A program made the position numbers and the translations under genes. A DNA stretch of 64,000 bases from Apophysomyces variabilis (Eukaryota > Mucoromycota > Mucoromycetes > Mucorales > Mucoraceae): contig MZZL01000402.1 in NCBI GenBank assembly GCA_002749535.1, forward strand, positions 248,001-312,000, read 5' to 3'. Below are positions 12,591 to 25,508 of the stretch, piece by piece; within the stretch, counting starts at the first letter, position 1; each line of letters starts with the position of its first letter. Under the pieces are notes generated by a model. It was not told where the DNA came from and did not search any database. It saw only the letters and a list, made by a program, of their open reading frames with translations.

Positions 12591-15501
12591 CTAAGTGGAT
12601 TTCCGTACGCCAACAACATCTGCATCTGTACTGTTCACGCAGGCATCTTTGTCCACATGAAGTTCCGTGATCAAGGTCCTCAGAAAGGCTTGCTCATACT
12701 TTGAGTTTTCAAACACAGTGGTAAGACTCTCAGAAGGACACCGCAGAAAATTAGGGGCAAACACCATTGCCAGATTAGATACATTCATTAATGTATGTTT
12801 GATCACCTCAGGATCCGTAAATTCCTAGTAACGTACGTCAGTGTCTACGAATGGCACCATAGATATTGAACCTATTTACCTGGATAAAGCTAATCATGTA
12901 TAAAACAATGCGGCGGTTCACTTCAGGTAAGGCATTTACAATTTCTATTGCTTTTTCGGCATTTTCGGCGCAGGCAATACATTTGCTGTATAATTCGGCC
13001 GAAATCAATGGGTCCGCAAGATCACGAAGCCAGTACTTTAACAACGAGGCAGGTACATTCGGATCCGTAATGCCAGTAGCATCGTAGTTACCGTTTTCGA
13101 CACGGACACGCTATGTAAATTCGTTCAGCTCAATGTCATCTATAACCATGAAACTATTTCCTTACTAGATCTGTCACAGCATCCGCATCACCAGGTACGC
13201 GAAATATACCTTCAGATCGTTGTCCGTTCATCTGATGCACAGCATCCGCTAAAAACGGAACGATCTTGGGTATCTTGCCACAGCCATTTTGTAGACTCAT
13301 AATAAATTCTAGGGATTCACCAAATACACTTGGCTTAAATGGTGCTTCCTATTTTAATGCAATGTTAAACCGCAAATATTTTCTCATTTTGTTCTTATCT
13401 CTTCCTTTTTGCTCTTACCTTGGCTCGTTCGATTTCGGCCGCTGTCAGCACCTTTCCTTTGGCACCACGTACACAGATACGTTTCAGTTTTGTAGAGACA
13501 TGACGACTCATAATATCCAAGTCGTTGTCCTTTACATGATGATGTTCTTCCACAAAGTTGTTAAGATAAGTCTCTAGATTTTTGGAGGGAGGAAACGTGA
13601 CGCTGACGACACATAGGATTTCCCATCCTTTGCGAACACTATCTCTGGGAAGATAGAAGTTTTTCCTTTTTCAATACTGATTCCATGACTAAAACGTTAA
13701 AAAAGTTTAAATTACCTGCTAGGGTTGTTATGGAGTTGTTTGCAAATCTGCACATAGATCTCATCCCGCATTTGTCCCTTAGTGATCCCACAGCTCAGGA
13801 TGGTCTGGATATCTTCAATGGCGTTTGTGTTACGTGGCCGAGGACGGTCACCCATAATCATCTGTATTAATTTGAAGCAACGAAGGACATCTTTATAAAG
13901 ATCCTTGTTCAACATGATCAAAGGCTGCTTCAGTGATTCCTGCAAGTCATCCACCTGGTGATGAGTATCATCCATTCAAAGCCCGTCCGTGTTACCTTTG
14001 TCCATTGCAACATTTCCGTCATTGGCACCCGACGTCGGAAAAGACCCCGTTTGTGCGTTGAAAAGTACTTTTTGGCAAATCCATCAATAGCGAACTGATT
14101 GATGTCCTGACGTAATCCGACAGGTAATGCTGGTCTGAAGCTGTAATATGAGTATCCCCTTCTTTTCATATCTCTTCTTTCACTTGACTCTTACTTTTGA
14201 TATGCGGGAGCTGGAGGAGGGATAATTTCATCCCCACTTTGATGATGCAATGGATGCATAGATATAGCTGCTTCTGTTGAAAAGAAAAAAAAGGTTCAAA
14301 AAAAGACAACAGTGAAATGGGGATGGGAATAGATTTTTTGTCCTTGTTAGCGTGCAGGTACAGGCTTTATGCATGTTATGCGGTCCAAACCTGGATTGTT
14401 AATCGGAGCACTGACGGCCACAGAATTCCGACTAGTCGATGCTGTGGACCGAGATACAAGGTTTTTGAGGGGATTGGTTGACGAGTGACCAGGTGTAGAT
14501 TTACTCGATCGGGTGAAATTCGAAAAGGCTGAAAAATGGGATAATCGGCGAGGTCTTCCTCCACTACCGTAAGCAGACGATGTCTAATTTTATGAAATAG
14601 CCGTTGCTCAAGTTAGTAACACACAAAAAATAGCGACGTGTCAATTTTTTTTGGTTCGCCACAATACAACCAACTTCTGTGGCGTGGAGGTTTTCTTTTC
14701 TTACAGGAGGGCTTAGCATTTTTCCAAGACCAAAATTAAACAGGCTGGTAGTGGTGCTGACACCGGATGAAACGGAGGTAGAAGGCGCTAGTACGGCCGA
14801 GAATGAATCGCTTCCTTTTGCTGCCGATCGTTCGTGCAATAGCTCATCGTGCAGTTCAGCTGCACCGTCAGACGTGGATCGATGATGAAGTCGAGGTCGA
14901 AGACGACCATTGGTGCTAGCCAAATCGAGAGATCGGCTATTTCGTTTTGTTTCTTTTAACGATCGAGTTTCGTCTTTGTGGGTTGGTAACTCTTCTGGTT
15001 CTTTCACCATCAGCGACACCCGTTTACCGAGCATAGACGAAGACTTTTGCCACAAATCCATCGTTAACGATGAAACCAAAATCACAATCCAACTTTAGGA
15101 ATAGCTAACCTGTATCTTGATCAATGGAATCACTTCTTTATCTGCAGGTCGATCCCATTCAGTAACACCCGTTTGCGTGTTGTAGAAATAAGGTAGCTGA
15201 TGTTTTTCGTCCCATAACTCCCACCAATCGCCTTCTGGATCTCTAGGTTTCCTGTCAAAAAAATAAATACAATCTGTTAGCTCTTTTTCCGATGCTAAAC
15301 GATCCAATGGTTGCTAAAGTCTAACATTATGCCGGTGGAGGGACGTTCCCATAGACATTCGCCTGTAGTCTATAGTGAATTTCAGTTGTCTAGGCAATGA
15401 AGGGGGTCAAGCTATAAGCTGATGAGATGTACCGGTTTGGCATAGAAGACATGGTTGGAGGCAGGGTCAACGATTTCTACCCAGTCGTATGTTGTTGTCA
15501 T
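12591..15501 (-). CDS. WW-MyTH4-RhoGAP protein (ARHGAP39/Vilse-like), copy 1
   Basis: Rho-family GTPase-activating protein with the architecture of animal ARHGAP39/Vilse. Twelve exons (15433-15501, 15326-15369, 15110-15251, about 14705-15043, 14391-14583, 14195-14273, 13996-14140, 13716-13939, 13419-13644, 13166-13348, 12880-13110, 12591-12824) sum to 702 aa in frame. WW1 is split over exons 1-2 (TYDWVEIV, TGECLWERP); WW2 reads GDWWELWDEK with Y-F-Y and WDRP. A Ser-rich linker follows, then MyTH4 (about 290-480) and RhoGAP (about 490-690) with the arginine finger in SEGIFRVPGD. The exon 4 acceptor is the least certain join. A paralogue lies at 61.8 kb in the opposite orientation. Confidence 0.92.
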
Positions 15502-15988
15502 TAGGTTTTAATGAGAGTAAAGGGATGAAGGTGGGAAAAGAAAATGCGAGATGGATGAAGGGAGAGGGGTATAAGACAGGAACGAGGTAAGGAAAGATAT
15601 ATATAAAAAAAAGCCGAACCCTCGTTTCCTGAAATAAGAAAGCTTGGCAGATGGAAGAGGCAAATCGACCTTGATTGGGTCCAAACGGGAGCAAAAAAGT
15701 GTATATAAATATAACCGATATAATAATATAAGAGTGATAGACAAAAGGTTGCAACTCTAAGGAGCAACACTTTTCTTTTCTTTTTTCTTACTTTGTCTAT
15801 TTATCACCGCCCTTTCTTTCTCTCTCATCGCTTTCACTAACGAGCACAAACCCCGCCCATCCTGCTGCAAGAGTAACTGGCACGTGTTTCACATCTTTTT
15901 GATTTCGAAATCTATAACGAACTGACAGCCTTGCACTTTGGCAAAAGGGTGTAGTATGCAAGAGACCCCCACCTCAGGACATAAACTA
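15502..15988. other. upstream region of RhoGAP copy 1
   Basis: A/T-rich sequence with purine-rich blocks, containing the likely promoter of the - strand RhoGAP and the 3' flank of the RCC1-like gene. No coding feature supported. Confidence 0.35.
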
Positions 15989-18173
15989 TTATTCATCGGA
16001 ATAAGGGACAACACTTGGAATCCTAATTCCATTTGAAACTCCAAATATTTTTAAACCAGATAAGCTATGTATATGTGCGTCTGCATCTTCCAGGACGCTG
16101 CAAGAGAAACCACATGATTGACAGTCGATCTTTTCCGGATTCAGAGAAAGCGCCTTCCTAATTTCCCGCTGCACCCATTTGGTTCATTCATGTGAACTGA
16201 GCTTCGACCACTTACGATCAGTTACATTCGCATGGATGACCTTGGATTATTTCTTTACACTCATTGCATCCTTTCTTTTATCTCATCATGTGCAAGTTAC
16301 TAACAGATCGAAAAAGAAATTCGGAAGTATTTAGCCATTTCTATAGATTACCTGAGTTATTGCAAGATTCACTTCATTTCTAAGTTTTAAATCACTGAAT
16401 TGCGCCGTTCCAAAAAAAAAAAAAAAAAAGGTTTTTAAGGAACCATAAAGAAAACCTTGTTTTCCATCTCTTATCAGAGAATCCCAGTTACTGGCGAAGA
16501 TTCTGACTTTAGTTACCATTTATATATGATAATGAAACAAAAAAAAAGGATGCGTTTACATATAACTTCAGTTTTCCATGCTATAGATAAGGCAGCCTGT
16601 TCTTCGTCTTCTATGTTACAGACGACAACCTCTGTCACACAAGGAAAAAAGTCCTCATGACTCGTTAGTGAACACACACAAAAATAAAAAGGTCAAGGTC
16701 AGAGCGATTTTTTCGTCCTGCATGTTGATCCCAAAGGGGTTCTCATGGAAACCCTTCGTCGTTTCGATCCCTGAGTAACGAGAGCACCTATAAAGAGGGT
16801 AGCCAATGCTGAATTCTAAAAGATACCATTTGTAATCAGAATAACATAGTAATAATCAAGTGAAACCGGCGTGTGAACTTTTCCTTTTCGTCATCTGGTT
16901 CTTTTCATTCTTATTCAAGAAAAAGGGAAATACATGCAGCTATGGTAAAAACTGCTTGAAGAAGGAGAAATATTCTTATACAGTCGGTCCGAGATATAAA
17001 AAAACCGGTAAACATATAATATAACAGCGAAATGACTCTACATTGAAGTGAAAGGTTACTGTCGGCATTGTCATGATGATGGAAATTTAGCGTATAGTTC
17101 GAATTGGGCACGGGGGCAGCTTATCCCTTTTTTTCCCTTGCCATATATAGAAATCTGCATTTCTCAGTACCTTGTGACACCTCAATCGGATATCCGCCAT
17201 ATTGGCTTGATAAATACGGTGCTTCTCTGTCGGCATACCATCCATTTCATAATGCTACCCTGTTTCAGCACCGGTAACGGGCGGGGAAAAAGATATCCAT
17301 CCACATTGTCTGATCTGCTATCCGTGTCCTGAATAGAATAAACTAGCAATGTTTTCCTCTTTAGAAACGAGGAATATATCACGTTCAGACAATGCAAGGA
17401 CTGTATAAGGTGTTGTAGATATTTCTAATGGTAACGTATACTTTACTGGTATAACGTCAAGCAATCAATATAAGATCTTTGATATGGAGCACTGACTCAA
17501 AGCAAAGACAACCAAACAAGGATATATAAATAACTCTGGATGCATCCATGAAAAACGCAACTTGATTCCTTAATAAAAATATTGAGGAAATCACGACTTA
17601 CCACACTCATTATTATCTCCAAACAACACCGTGGACCTCTATACAAGTTTAAGGAAATAAGCAGCACGATTATGCAATTGACGATCTGTAACAAACAAAA
17701 AGATCATTTCCATGAATATCAAGGCTATCGCTTGTAAATTTTCTCGTACGTTGGTATGGTTTCGATTAAAACAAGTATAGGCACACCAACCATTCTTATT
17801 ACCCCGTATCTGATTTACATCACAAAAGGATAATGAATATCCGCATTAAAACGCAGGAGATACCTTCTTTGCTACTTCGAGAAAGCTTGTATTTCCTGAT
17901 CTTCGAAAGCTTAAAAGTAAGTAATCTGCAGGATTTTCATCAATACAATATAGTATTAGTGGCAGATTCGTGCAAGATAAACCTCAAACATGATACAAAA
18001 GCGTTTCTTGGTTCGACAGGGCAAATGACACAAGTTCCCGTGTTGGACTGAATCTGGGAGAAGCAAACAAAGGGAATGCGGACAGTTTTTTCTCTGTCAT
18101 ATAACACCGGGTCCATGTCCGTCAAAACAAGTCCAATGATATCAGGACCTCGCTTCTGAAGAACGGCAATCAT
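15989..18173 (-). CDS. possible RCC1-repeat protein, disrupted or mis-sequenced
   Basis: Several - strand exon-like segments resemble RCC1 beta-propeller repeats, which commonly serve as GTPase exchange or scaffold modules. Supported pieces: terminal exon 15989-16168 (60 codons, contains KIDCQSCGFSCSVLEDA and ends in a stop); 16352 to about 16508, in phase with it (ASNWDSLIRDGKQGFLYG); a segment near 16558-16631 encoding VVVCNIEDEEQAALSIAW; 17.1-17.5 kb (SERDIFLVSKEENIASLFYS; PRPLPVLKQ; ISIYGKGKKG); and STVLFGDNNECG near 17.6 kb. An ORF starting at 18173 (MIAVLQKRGPDIIGLVL) and an exon-like piece near 17.9 kb could be the N-terminus, but they do not look like RCC1. Near 17.33 kb two good reading frames meet with a one-base offset and no clear intron, so the gene is either broken, contains a sequence error, or is spliced differently. 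Function uncertain. Confidence 0.4.
16412..16429. repeat. A18 homopolymer
   Basis: Eighteen consecutive A on the + strand. On the - strand it would read as six Phe codons inside an open frame of the RCC1-like gene, or form the pyrimidine tract of an intron. It is also prone to sequencing error. Confidence 0.9.
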
Positions 18174-18371
18174 TTGATAAATTATAGAGAAAAAAAAATC
18201 GCATCAATCGGCATGGAAGGGAAGAAACATTTACATGGTTGAGAACAACGAGAATATAAAAACGTACATTAATAGTAGGAGAAAAACCGAAGCAATAAAA
18301 GAAAAAGAATAAGTAAGGCACGGTTCAAAATGATAAATGAAACGGGGAATGTAGAAGGCAAATAACGTGTA

Positions 18372-21024
18372 TCAAGGCCACTTAGGTTCTGATGCTGAGG
18401 ATGGATGGTCATAATCCATACTTTGCACATTGTCATTGCTACCACCATTGCTACTAGCAGTACTACTACTTGACGTCGCAGCCGCTGTTGCAGCTGCCAT
18501 AGTGGCTTGCTGTAACATCAATAGCCTATGAACTTGTTCTGGTGTAAGTGACGACAAAGATGGTGCACCAGAACCACCAAAGGAATGTGCTGCGGTAAAA
18601 GAATGGCTTTTGCTGTTATCTAGCTGCTGCTGCTGGTGTTGTTGTTGTTGTTGCTGGTTCACCATGCCCATCCAAGAGAGGTTAGGCGCGCTCCCCACGG
18701 TTGGTAGAATGGTTCGTTGATTGTTGGGTAAGATACTCCGCGCTCCAGGTTGTTGCATCTCCATTTTGGTTGTATTGGAAAATGCCGACAAAGTCTGGGG
18801 CATTAAGATCGGTGTAGGCCTGTCAGGTTGTGATAATGGAGTCGTTGTTTGAGTAATGCCGGTACTTGATGGCGTTGGTGGTTTTTCTTGATTTTTTCGA
18901 TCGCTGAGTGAATGCCGCCGCTGACGCTTATTGATCGTCTCACTTCCCCACCGTGAAGGTGCAAATGTGATGGGTCTAACACCGTTCAACTGTGTGCTAC
19001 TGTTTGATGTTGGTGTGGTCACAGCACTTACAGTCCGTAACGCTTTGCTACCTCCAAAATCAGGAGCTATACTAATCATGCCAGTTCCACTCGATCGTTT
19101 TCCAATGACACCCATGGTTGATCCTCCGGCGGTCACACTAGTACCACTTCCCTGTCCAGTTGCCGATGCAGACTGCAAAAACGTAGATTTGCTCTTCGAA
19201 CCTCTTCCACTTCCTGCATTGGAGCCTGCCGCACTAGTACTTCCACTTCGGTTTCGTTTCTTGATCACGTCTGTTTTCAGACTCAAAGGTCGTACCACTC
19301 CGTGAAGCTTTAGAAACAGGCCACAAGCATTACACAGCGGCTGTCCGTCTGGGTCACGCCGCCAGAGCGGAGTTGTAGAAGTTCCACAGTTAGTGCACTT
19401 CGTTGGCGTACTGTCCTTTTTGGCGACGTCTTGTTTTCTTGCATCTCCCTGTTGTGGCGTGACACGTTTAGTCATATTCGGTGAAACGCCGCCTTCTACT
19501 TTAGGAGATCCATCGGGTGATGAGATGGTAGGAGTTTGTCCCATTGTTTGCTGTGCTGTAACTGATCTTTGCTCTACAAACGAAGTCAGACCACCTGTCT
19601 TCCGATGCATCTTTTCTTTTTCTTTTGCCCTTACCTGTTGACTGGGACATTTCAAATGATTCCAAAGACTGTTTATCTTCTGCAACAAGTTGGCTCGGAC
19701 TAATATGTGCCGATCGTTGGACACTGGTTGATGAATCGCTTTGACCATGGACAAGAGAAGCAAACATGTTGCCTGCTTCTGGAGGGACCGCGGCCGCGTG
19801 TCCATTCGCGTAGTACATGGTTAGTAATTCTTCAAAGCTTAAAGCGCCCGCATGTAACGTGCCAGCCGTTCCTAACGAAGCTTGGCCAAACACTGGTGAG
19901 GAACCAGCCTCTCCAGGCGATGTTGGGTACAACGGGGATCTCGTCGCTTGGGCTTCTGAAAATGATGACATACGTGGAAACAGTGCAGGTTGTTGTTGGT
20001 ACGTTGTGGTTGGCATTGGTTGCGACGGTGGCTGATGATAATTAGGCAAAGATTGACTAAAGAAGCCAAGGTTTGGATCCATATAGGCGTGCGTTTGGAA
20101 AGGAGAGGTCGTCGAGGGTAAAGGCGAAGTTATGTGCTTGTTGCGGTAATCAGCACTGTTGTCGTCGCTTTCATCCTGATAATCATCCATATCGGCATCC
20201 GTAGGCAAATCGACAGGGATAGTGATGCTATTTGCCCCGTTGACATGTGAAAAAAAGGGAGCATCCGCAGACTATAAACAACGTTAAATTGTTACACTAA
20301 ACAGTGAATAGATAGAGTACGTTACCGGTTGTTCATTATCCAAAACCGAGATACGTCGGCTAGAAGGGGAAGAAGAGAGTGAGGAAGAGAGCGGAGATGA
20401 AGCACGTGCGGATCCATAGACAAGGACATTCTTGTTGTTGAATTGGGATGGTTTGTGTCGCGATGGTCCGGAGCGCTGGAAAGGCGGTCCGCCACTCATG
20501 AAATCGATCATGTATGGCGGAGCAGATGACGAAAGGAGGGCGGTTGTGTCATCAGGTGCAGGAGGCGAGGCTGGAGTAGAGTGGTCGACAACCGGCGCCG
20601 AAGAATCGATAAACATTTCTGCTTCATCTTTTGGCGGAGGAATGTTTGCTTTTCTTTCCGCTTCAGCCTTCTTCTTATTCAATGTCATTGCCATCATGCG
20701 CCACGTTAGATTTTCCAATCGAGAGCCGTTGGGTAGCGTATCCTTTGCTTTAGTATACAACCGCCATACTTGGGTTGCTAGCGGATCTTTTTTATTTGAT
20801 TTAGTGGAGACATCTGAATCGTCTGATTCTGAGTCGGAGTCATCGACTGCGGCTTTGGGTTTTCTGGGAGGAAACAGCGAGTCTGATAGAAGCACGGCCG
20901 CAACAGACGGTGGTGACTTGGGAGACAGTGCAGCCGACTTTATATCTCGTGCCGACTGTTTCCTAAGTTCGCTCAAATGTATACTCGGTTGCTTCATTTC
21001 TGACGAGGAGTGTGTTCCGGCCAT
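18372..21024 (-). CDS. GATA transcription factor, NIT2/AreA type
   Basis: Nuclear regulator of the family that activates nitrogen-catabolite genes. Three exons (20326-21024, 19635-20271, 18372-19573) give 845 aa. Residues about 85-115 hold the DUF1752 signature of AreA/NIT2 proteins ([20 protein letters not shown], then LTWRMMAM). The single GATA zinc finger is at about 504-530: [26 protein letters not shown], followed by the basic tail ending KKRNR. The remainder is disordered, with Ser/Pro and Gln/His runs. Exon 3 could instead begin at an AG 18 nt upstream with the frame kept; I prefer the one with a branch-like CTGAC and pyrimidine tract. A second in-frame ATG at 20997 is possible. The family assignment is strong; true orthology to areA is inferred. 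Confidence 0.93.
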
Positions 21025-24000
21025 GGCATGCTCTCAACTGGGGGATTTGGGACAAAATGAAGAAGGAAGAAAAAAGTGCTACAACATCCGCACTGGAAAA
21101 ATCATCTCTCTCTCAAGTAAACGGACAAATCAGGTTTCGCCGGCCTTTAAACTCAATCCTTCCATATATGGCTATTAGTGAAGGGCGCGCACACACAAAA
21201 GTAACAATTCCACTCCCAGTAAGCCCGCGTTCGGAGCTGGTGTGCAAAAACGGGTTCAATAAAGCTGTGGGTAATTATCTCGTGATCAAGGAACTGTGAG
21301 AATGAAGACAGCATGAAGCCGTCATTGCAGTCTTCATGCAGCATTCAATGGGTATGTTCGCCATTTATTCATAATCTGCGCTGTCAACTTCGTAATACTT
21401 AGCTCACGGGTAAGTTAAATATGTGTAGAATTGGGTTTAGATGGTTTATAAACTCGCATGTCCCCGTTCCCTAATGTTCTTTATAGATGAATTTCGAATA
21501 ATTCGCTTAAATTAAACTTTTGCTGCTTATACCATAATGGTAACAAAACAATACATAAACAAGAAAGTAAATGTAGGAGAAAAGGTTCAGCAAGTAGGAT
21601 CTGCGCATCTGTACATTGACTCAGGGCATTAACATCGATATAAAATTACGTTGTCTGCATAGAGACAATGATATGTTTTATGACAATAGTGATCATGCAC
21701 TCTCAGTGACCACTTCTGTAGCATCCTTAAATTTGTCACTGACAGCCTAAAAAGGAGCTCATCTATGCATCATTTTCTTTAAGAGTTTCTATTATTCACA
21801 GGGACCATACCTTTCAGAAACAGAAACATGGTAGCACTAGCTGCAATTGAACATATCGCGAATGCTTCTCTTTTCTAACAAGAATTAAAGGTACTGCTTT
21901 GTGGCCTTGATATATTGGGGGGGTTCAATTATATTACGTTTTGTTTCTGGCATGAGATACCTCTACAACACAATGTCGCAAACGCAGAAGATTAACGTCG
22001 CAGTTTCTGCTTTCTCGTTTTAGAAAAGTTTTCCCTTCCCCAACAGATTCTGAGTTTTTGTCACACAAAGCACATATCCATCTAACGGACTGTATATCGG
22101 GACTTGAAAATTTTGCAGCAGAACAAAAGCGTTTCGCTTCGCACTTTTCCTTCTATTGCCACTGATTTTTGATTTTCATTGTCATCACAATAACCTTGCT
22201 TTCTATCCTTATCATTTCTCTTCTTTGCTAACCTGTATAACGTCTTAGCTATTTTCCTCGGTTGCCAAGTCGAGGTGTCCTCAATATTTTTCTTACTAAT
22301 TTATTTAATTGGATGAGAGCAAGCCGCGATAAATAAAGTGATGAAGTTTCAATGTTTATAATCAGAAAAGTTCGCAGTCCAAACCGTGAACGGAAAATTG
22401 GAGTATAATTCAAGAAAACAATTTAGATATCAACTTTTCCTAATATCTTGAAGAAGAGATCAAGAATTTTTTATGTTTTATGGACGAAATACATTACCTA
22501 CACCACGTTGTAGCGCTAGAAGAAAAAGGAAAAAACGCACGGAGCCTGAGATATCCTATGATCGAGCCAAATAACACTCTGCTCGAAGTACTCTTGCAAA
22601 AGTGAAATAGTGCTATAGCAAACGAACTCTGAAAATATGAAATCGCAGATGCTACGAAAAACAACAAAGATAAACACTACAGGAAAACAACAGAAAAGAG
22701 ACTGAGTGCCCAGAAAAAGAACGGATCGTTCGCGACACACTCTAAAAAGAGCAGATAGGATTCTAGGGGTTGTTTTGATAAAGCAGACAAGAGAGCAGGC
22801 GTCTGTAAAGGCACAGTAATGAAAGAGATACGTTCCGCAGCCCCCTTCATTCCAAAAACTGGGCGAATTTTTGGAGACAATGTGGGGTTAACAGCTTCGA
22901 TGCTGTTTTGGGGATGGTCAAGGTTAAAGGGAGGCACAGCAAACCCAAGTAAAAACAATGAAAGCTCCGATAAACTTCACATGACAAGCACAGTTACTCT
23001 GAAATCCATATTTGCTTCTGCATTTTGTGAGAAATCTGAACAGCATTTTTCTGCTCACTGTAGGGTTGACATCTGTGCGAATGATGGATTATGTATCAGG
23101 TCTCAGTATGGAAATAAGAGTCCTCCTGATTTCTGTCATTTACTATTGAGCTGTTCATCGTTCCCAGTGTACTATTTTTCATTAGATAAAACATAGTGAA
23201 TCGGGAACCATTTCCCATAGTATATTATCAAGACGCTGCTGTAGTTAGATAGTATTACCGGTATCGTAGCTCACAAACGTGCATTTTCCGTTTTCAAAAG
23301 ATAATCCACCTCAAAATGCCGTCGTTGCAAGAAAGATAAATGGCGTACCATGAATGGAAGTTTGTGTTGCGTCAACCGGAAGCCTTCTTTCTGTTGAGAA
23401 AATACCCATTGCTACCTTTTAATCCCCAGACATTTTCACACTGGAAGATTCAACATTGCCGTTCAAAGGTAACCGTCATGGTAAAGTGTGGCAGCTCTAA
23501 TACTTGATTTATTTTTATGACAGGTGCACACACTTGCCTTCAGAAACCCACCATAGTGGTAGACGTTACTGTTGATTATCTAGATAAGTAAATGGCTTAT
23601 ATTATAAGCAGAATGCGAAGCCCTGCTTCCGTCGCCATGACAGATATAAACAAGTTTCTTTTTCTAACCTGTTTCATAGTGACTTACAAAGTTACCTGTT
23701 ATAGGAATTGCTATATTGTACTGGGACCCAGTTAAGGACAGATTGAAAGCCATTGGTCTTGTTTATCTCGTATCAGATTATCGTAACAAATCTTTATCCA
23801 AACTAGCCATTGTATGAACGTAGCAAGTTAAGCTACTGTTTCCTGTAGGCGAGCTTAGCAGAAGCACAAATAATGGTTGGTCAGGCGCCCATTCCTTACG
23901 CGCTCTAACTACATTTTCCCTTGTTGCTGCTGGAAGACCTTATCGTAAATTCCTTTCAAGTTAATTCCTTATCGCTCTTAATCTGATATCAAGCAGATCA

Positions 24001-25508
24001 ACTCAATCTCGGGGTTCAGTTTGAAGTATGCATCCAAGTAATGCTCCTTAAGCCACAAGATTACCAATCAATACGTAAACGTTGGAAGTTTCGGTCTCTC
24101 TTTCTTTACTTACACCGTTCTGTTCCGATGTATTTCTTTCCAAGATACGAGCACCGACCAAGATAACGTTATCCATAAGCTTGACATTAACTGGATCAAC
24201 CGAGCCAATCAGACGCACTAAAATCCTCCTGCTCCCCTATTTCACTCCTTGTCTTTTATCAGAGGCAAAGATAAACATTAAAGGCTGCTTGTTACTTTGT
24301 GAGAACCACTTTTATTCCGTATAGGAACCAGAGAAAATTGCATTCTACCACCTTATCTTGGATATATCCTCGATGTCAATAATAAGATTTTACCTCGGAA
24401 TTTGCTGGGTTTCGAATATTAACAAAACAGGAAAAAGACGAAAGGCATGGAGACTAAGTCAAAATGTGGGAAAGAATCACAGTGTATAGAAGTATCCATC
24501 CATACAAAGCCGATACGATCTCAACATGCATGCAAACCGAACCAGATATGGTATGATTACGCAGTTAGGTCCACGGCACATCAGACATGATAATGATAAT
24601 GCATTTTCTTTGGAAGCACATAACTATCATAAACCATGGATAGATCAGTTCATTTACAGAGTTAGAGGCACATCAAATTGAAGTCTTCGTACAATTTTCA
24701 ATAAGTGTTATGTGAAGAAGTCATATTTTGTGCACTACTTCACTAAGTAAAATTGCCCTGTGACCCAATGGTTATGTGACACAACGTTTGCTCTCATGAA
24801 AAGACTCGCCGGGTGCAGAATATCCGCGTCGATATCGCAGTTGGTTACCAATAAGACTTCACCCGGAAATAGATTGTCATGGACATTATAGACAGACTTG
24901 TTGACCCATTGCCTGTATAGCACCTATTTCTTTTTCTTACCATGTTTGGGGTTTTAGAAGCATTTTGTGTATTGGGAGACGAGATCCAAACCGATTTTCA
25001 CTTATTTTAAGCGAAGCATTGATTAATGAATGTTCTTGATTCGATAGTGTAGCCATTCCACGGCTTCTTGTTCTCACATGGACCAAAAGTGGCTGCACTT
25101 TGGTTTGGATCAGCATAGCGTGCTTATAGGTTCATTGTCACCTGTTTCCTATTCACGTCAGATTAGGTTACACATTCGGCATCGTGCTGTACTCAGATTC
25201 GCTCATACATTCATCCTTCCGTCAGCTTTCAGATAGGGAGGAACCAACTACTGATATCTATCCTATTCTTCCCTAATTGTGTATGCAGATAAAAGACCTT
25301 TCAAAGTGTGAATTTATCTCATTCCCTTTTTCATCTCGCAATTGTAGTACAATGACGTCATTTTTTAGGATAGGTTCCACCGATTTTGGGAGTTATTGGC
25401 AAGGCTCAAACGGGTCGAAAGTGGCGGAGGGAAGAGATGAATCGCGCTTACCTTTCTACTTCCTCTATACCATTCATTTCTTTTTCTGCGCTCTGTCTAT
25501 GATAACTT
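21025..25508. other. 4.5-kb gene-poor region with coding-like relics
   Basis: No intact gene recognised. On the - strand several short open, protein-like segments occur between about 22.7 and 24.9 kb (for example 24735-24923, 24120-24230 ending at a GTAAGT, 23960-24040, 22820-22958) with intervening stops. They may be a decayed multi-exon gene or an old mobile element. The first about 1.5 kb is plain A/T-rich DNA, and the last about 300 bp is the upstream region of the F-box gene. Confidence 0.4.

Noticed and set aside
16755..16790. tRNA-like TTCGATCC sequence
   Set aside because: No acceptor stem or cloverleaf could be formed around it.
18931..20045. + strand ORFs of 82-124 codons
   Set aside because: Antisense to the long disordered exons of the GATA factor; codon bias of the sense strand explains them.
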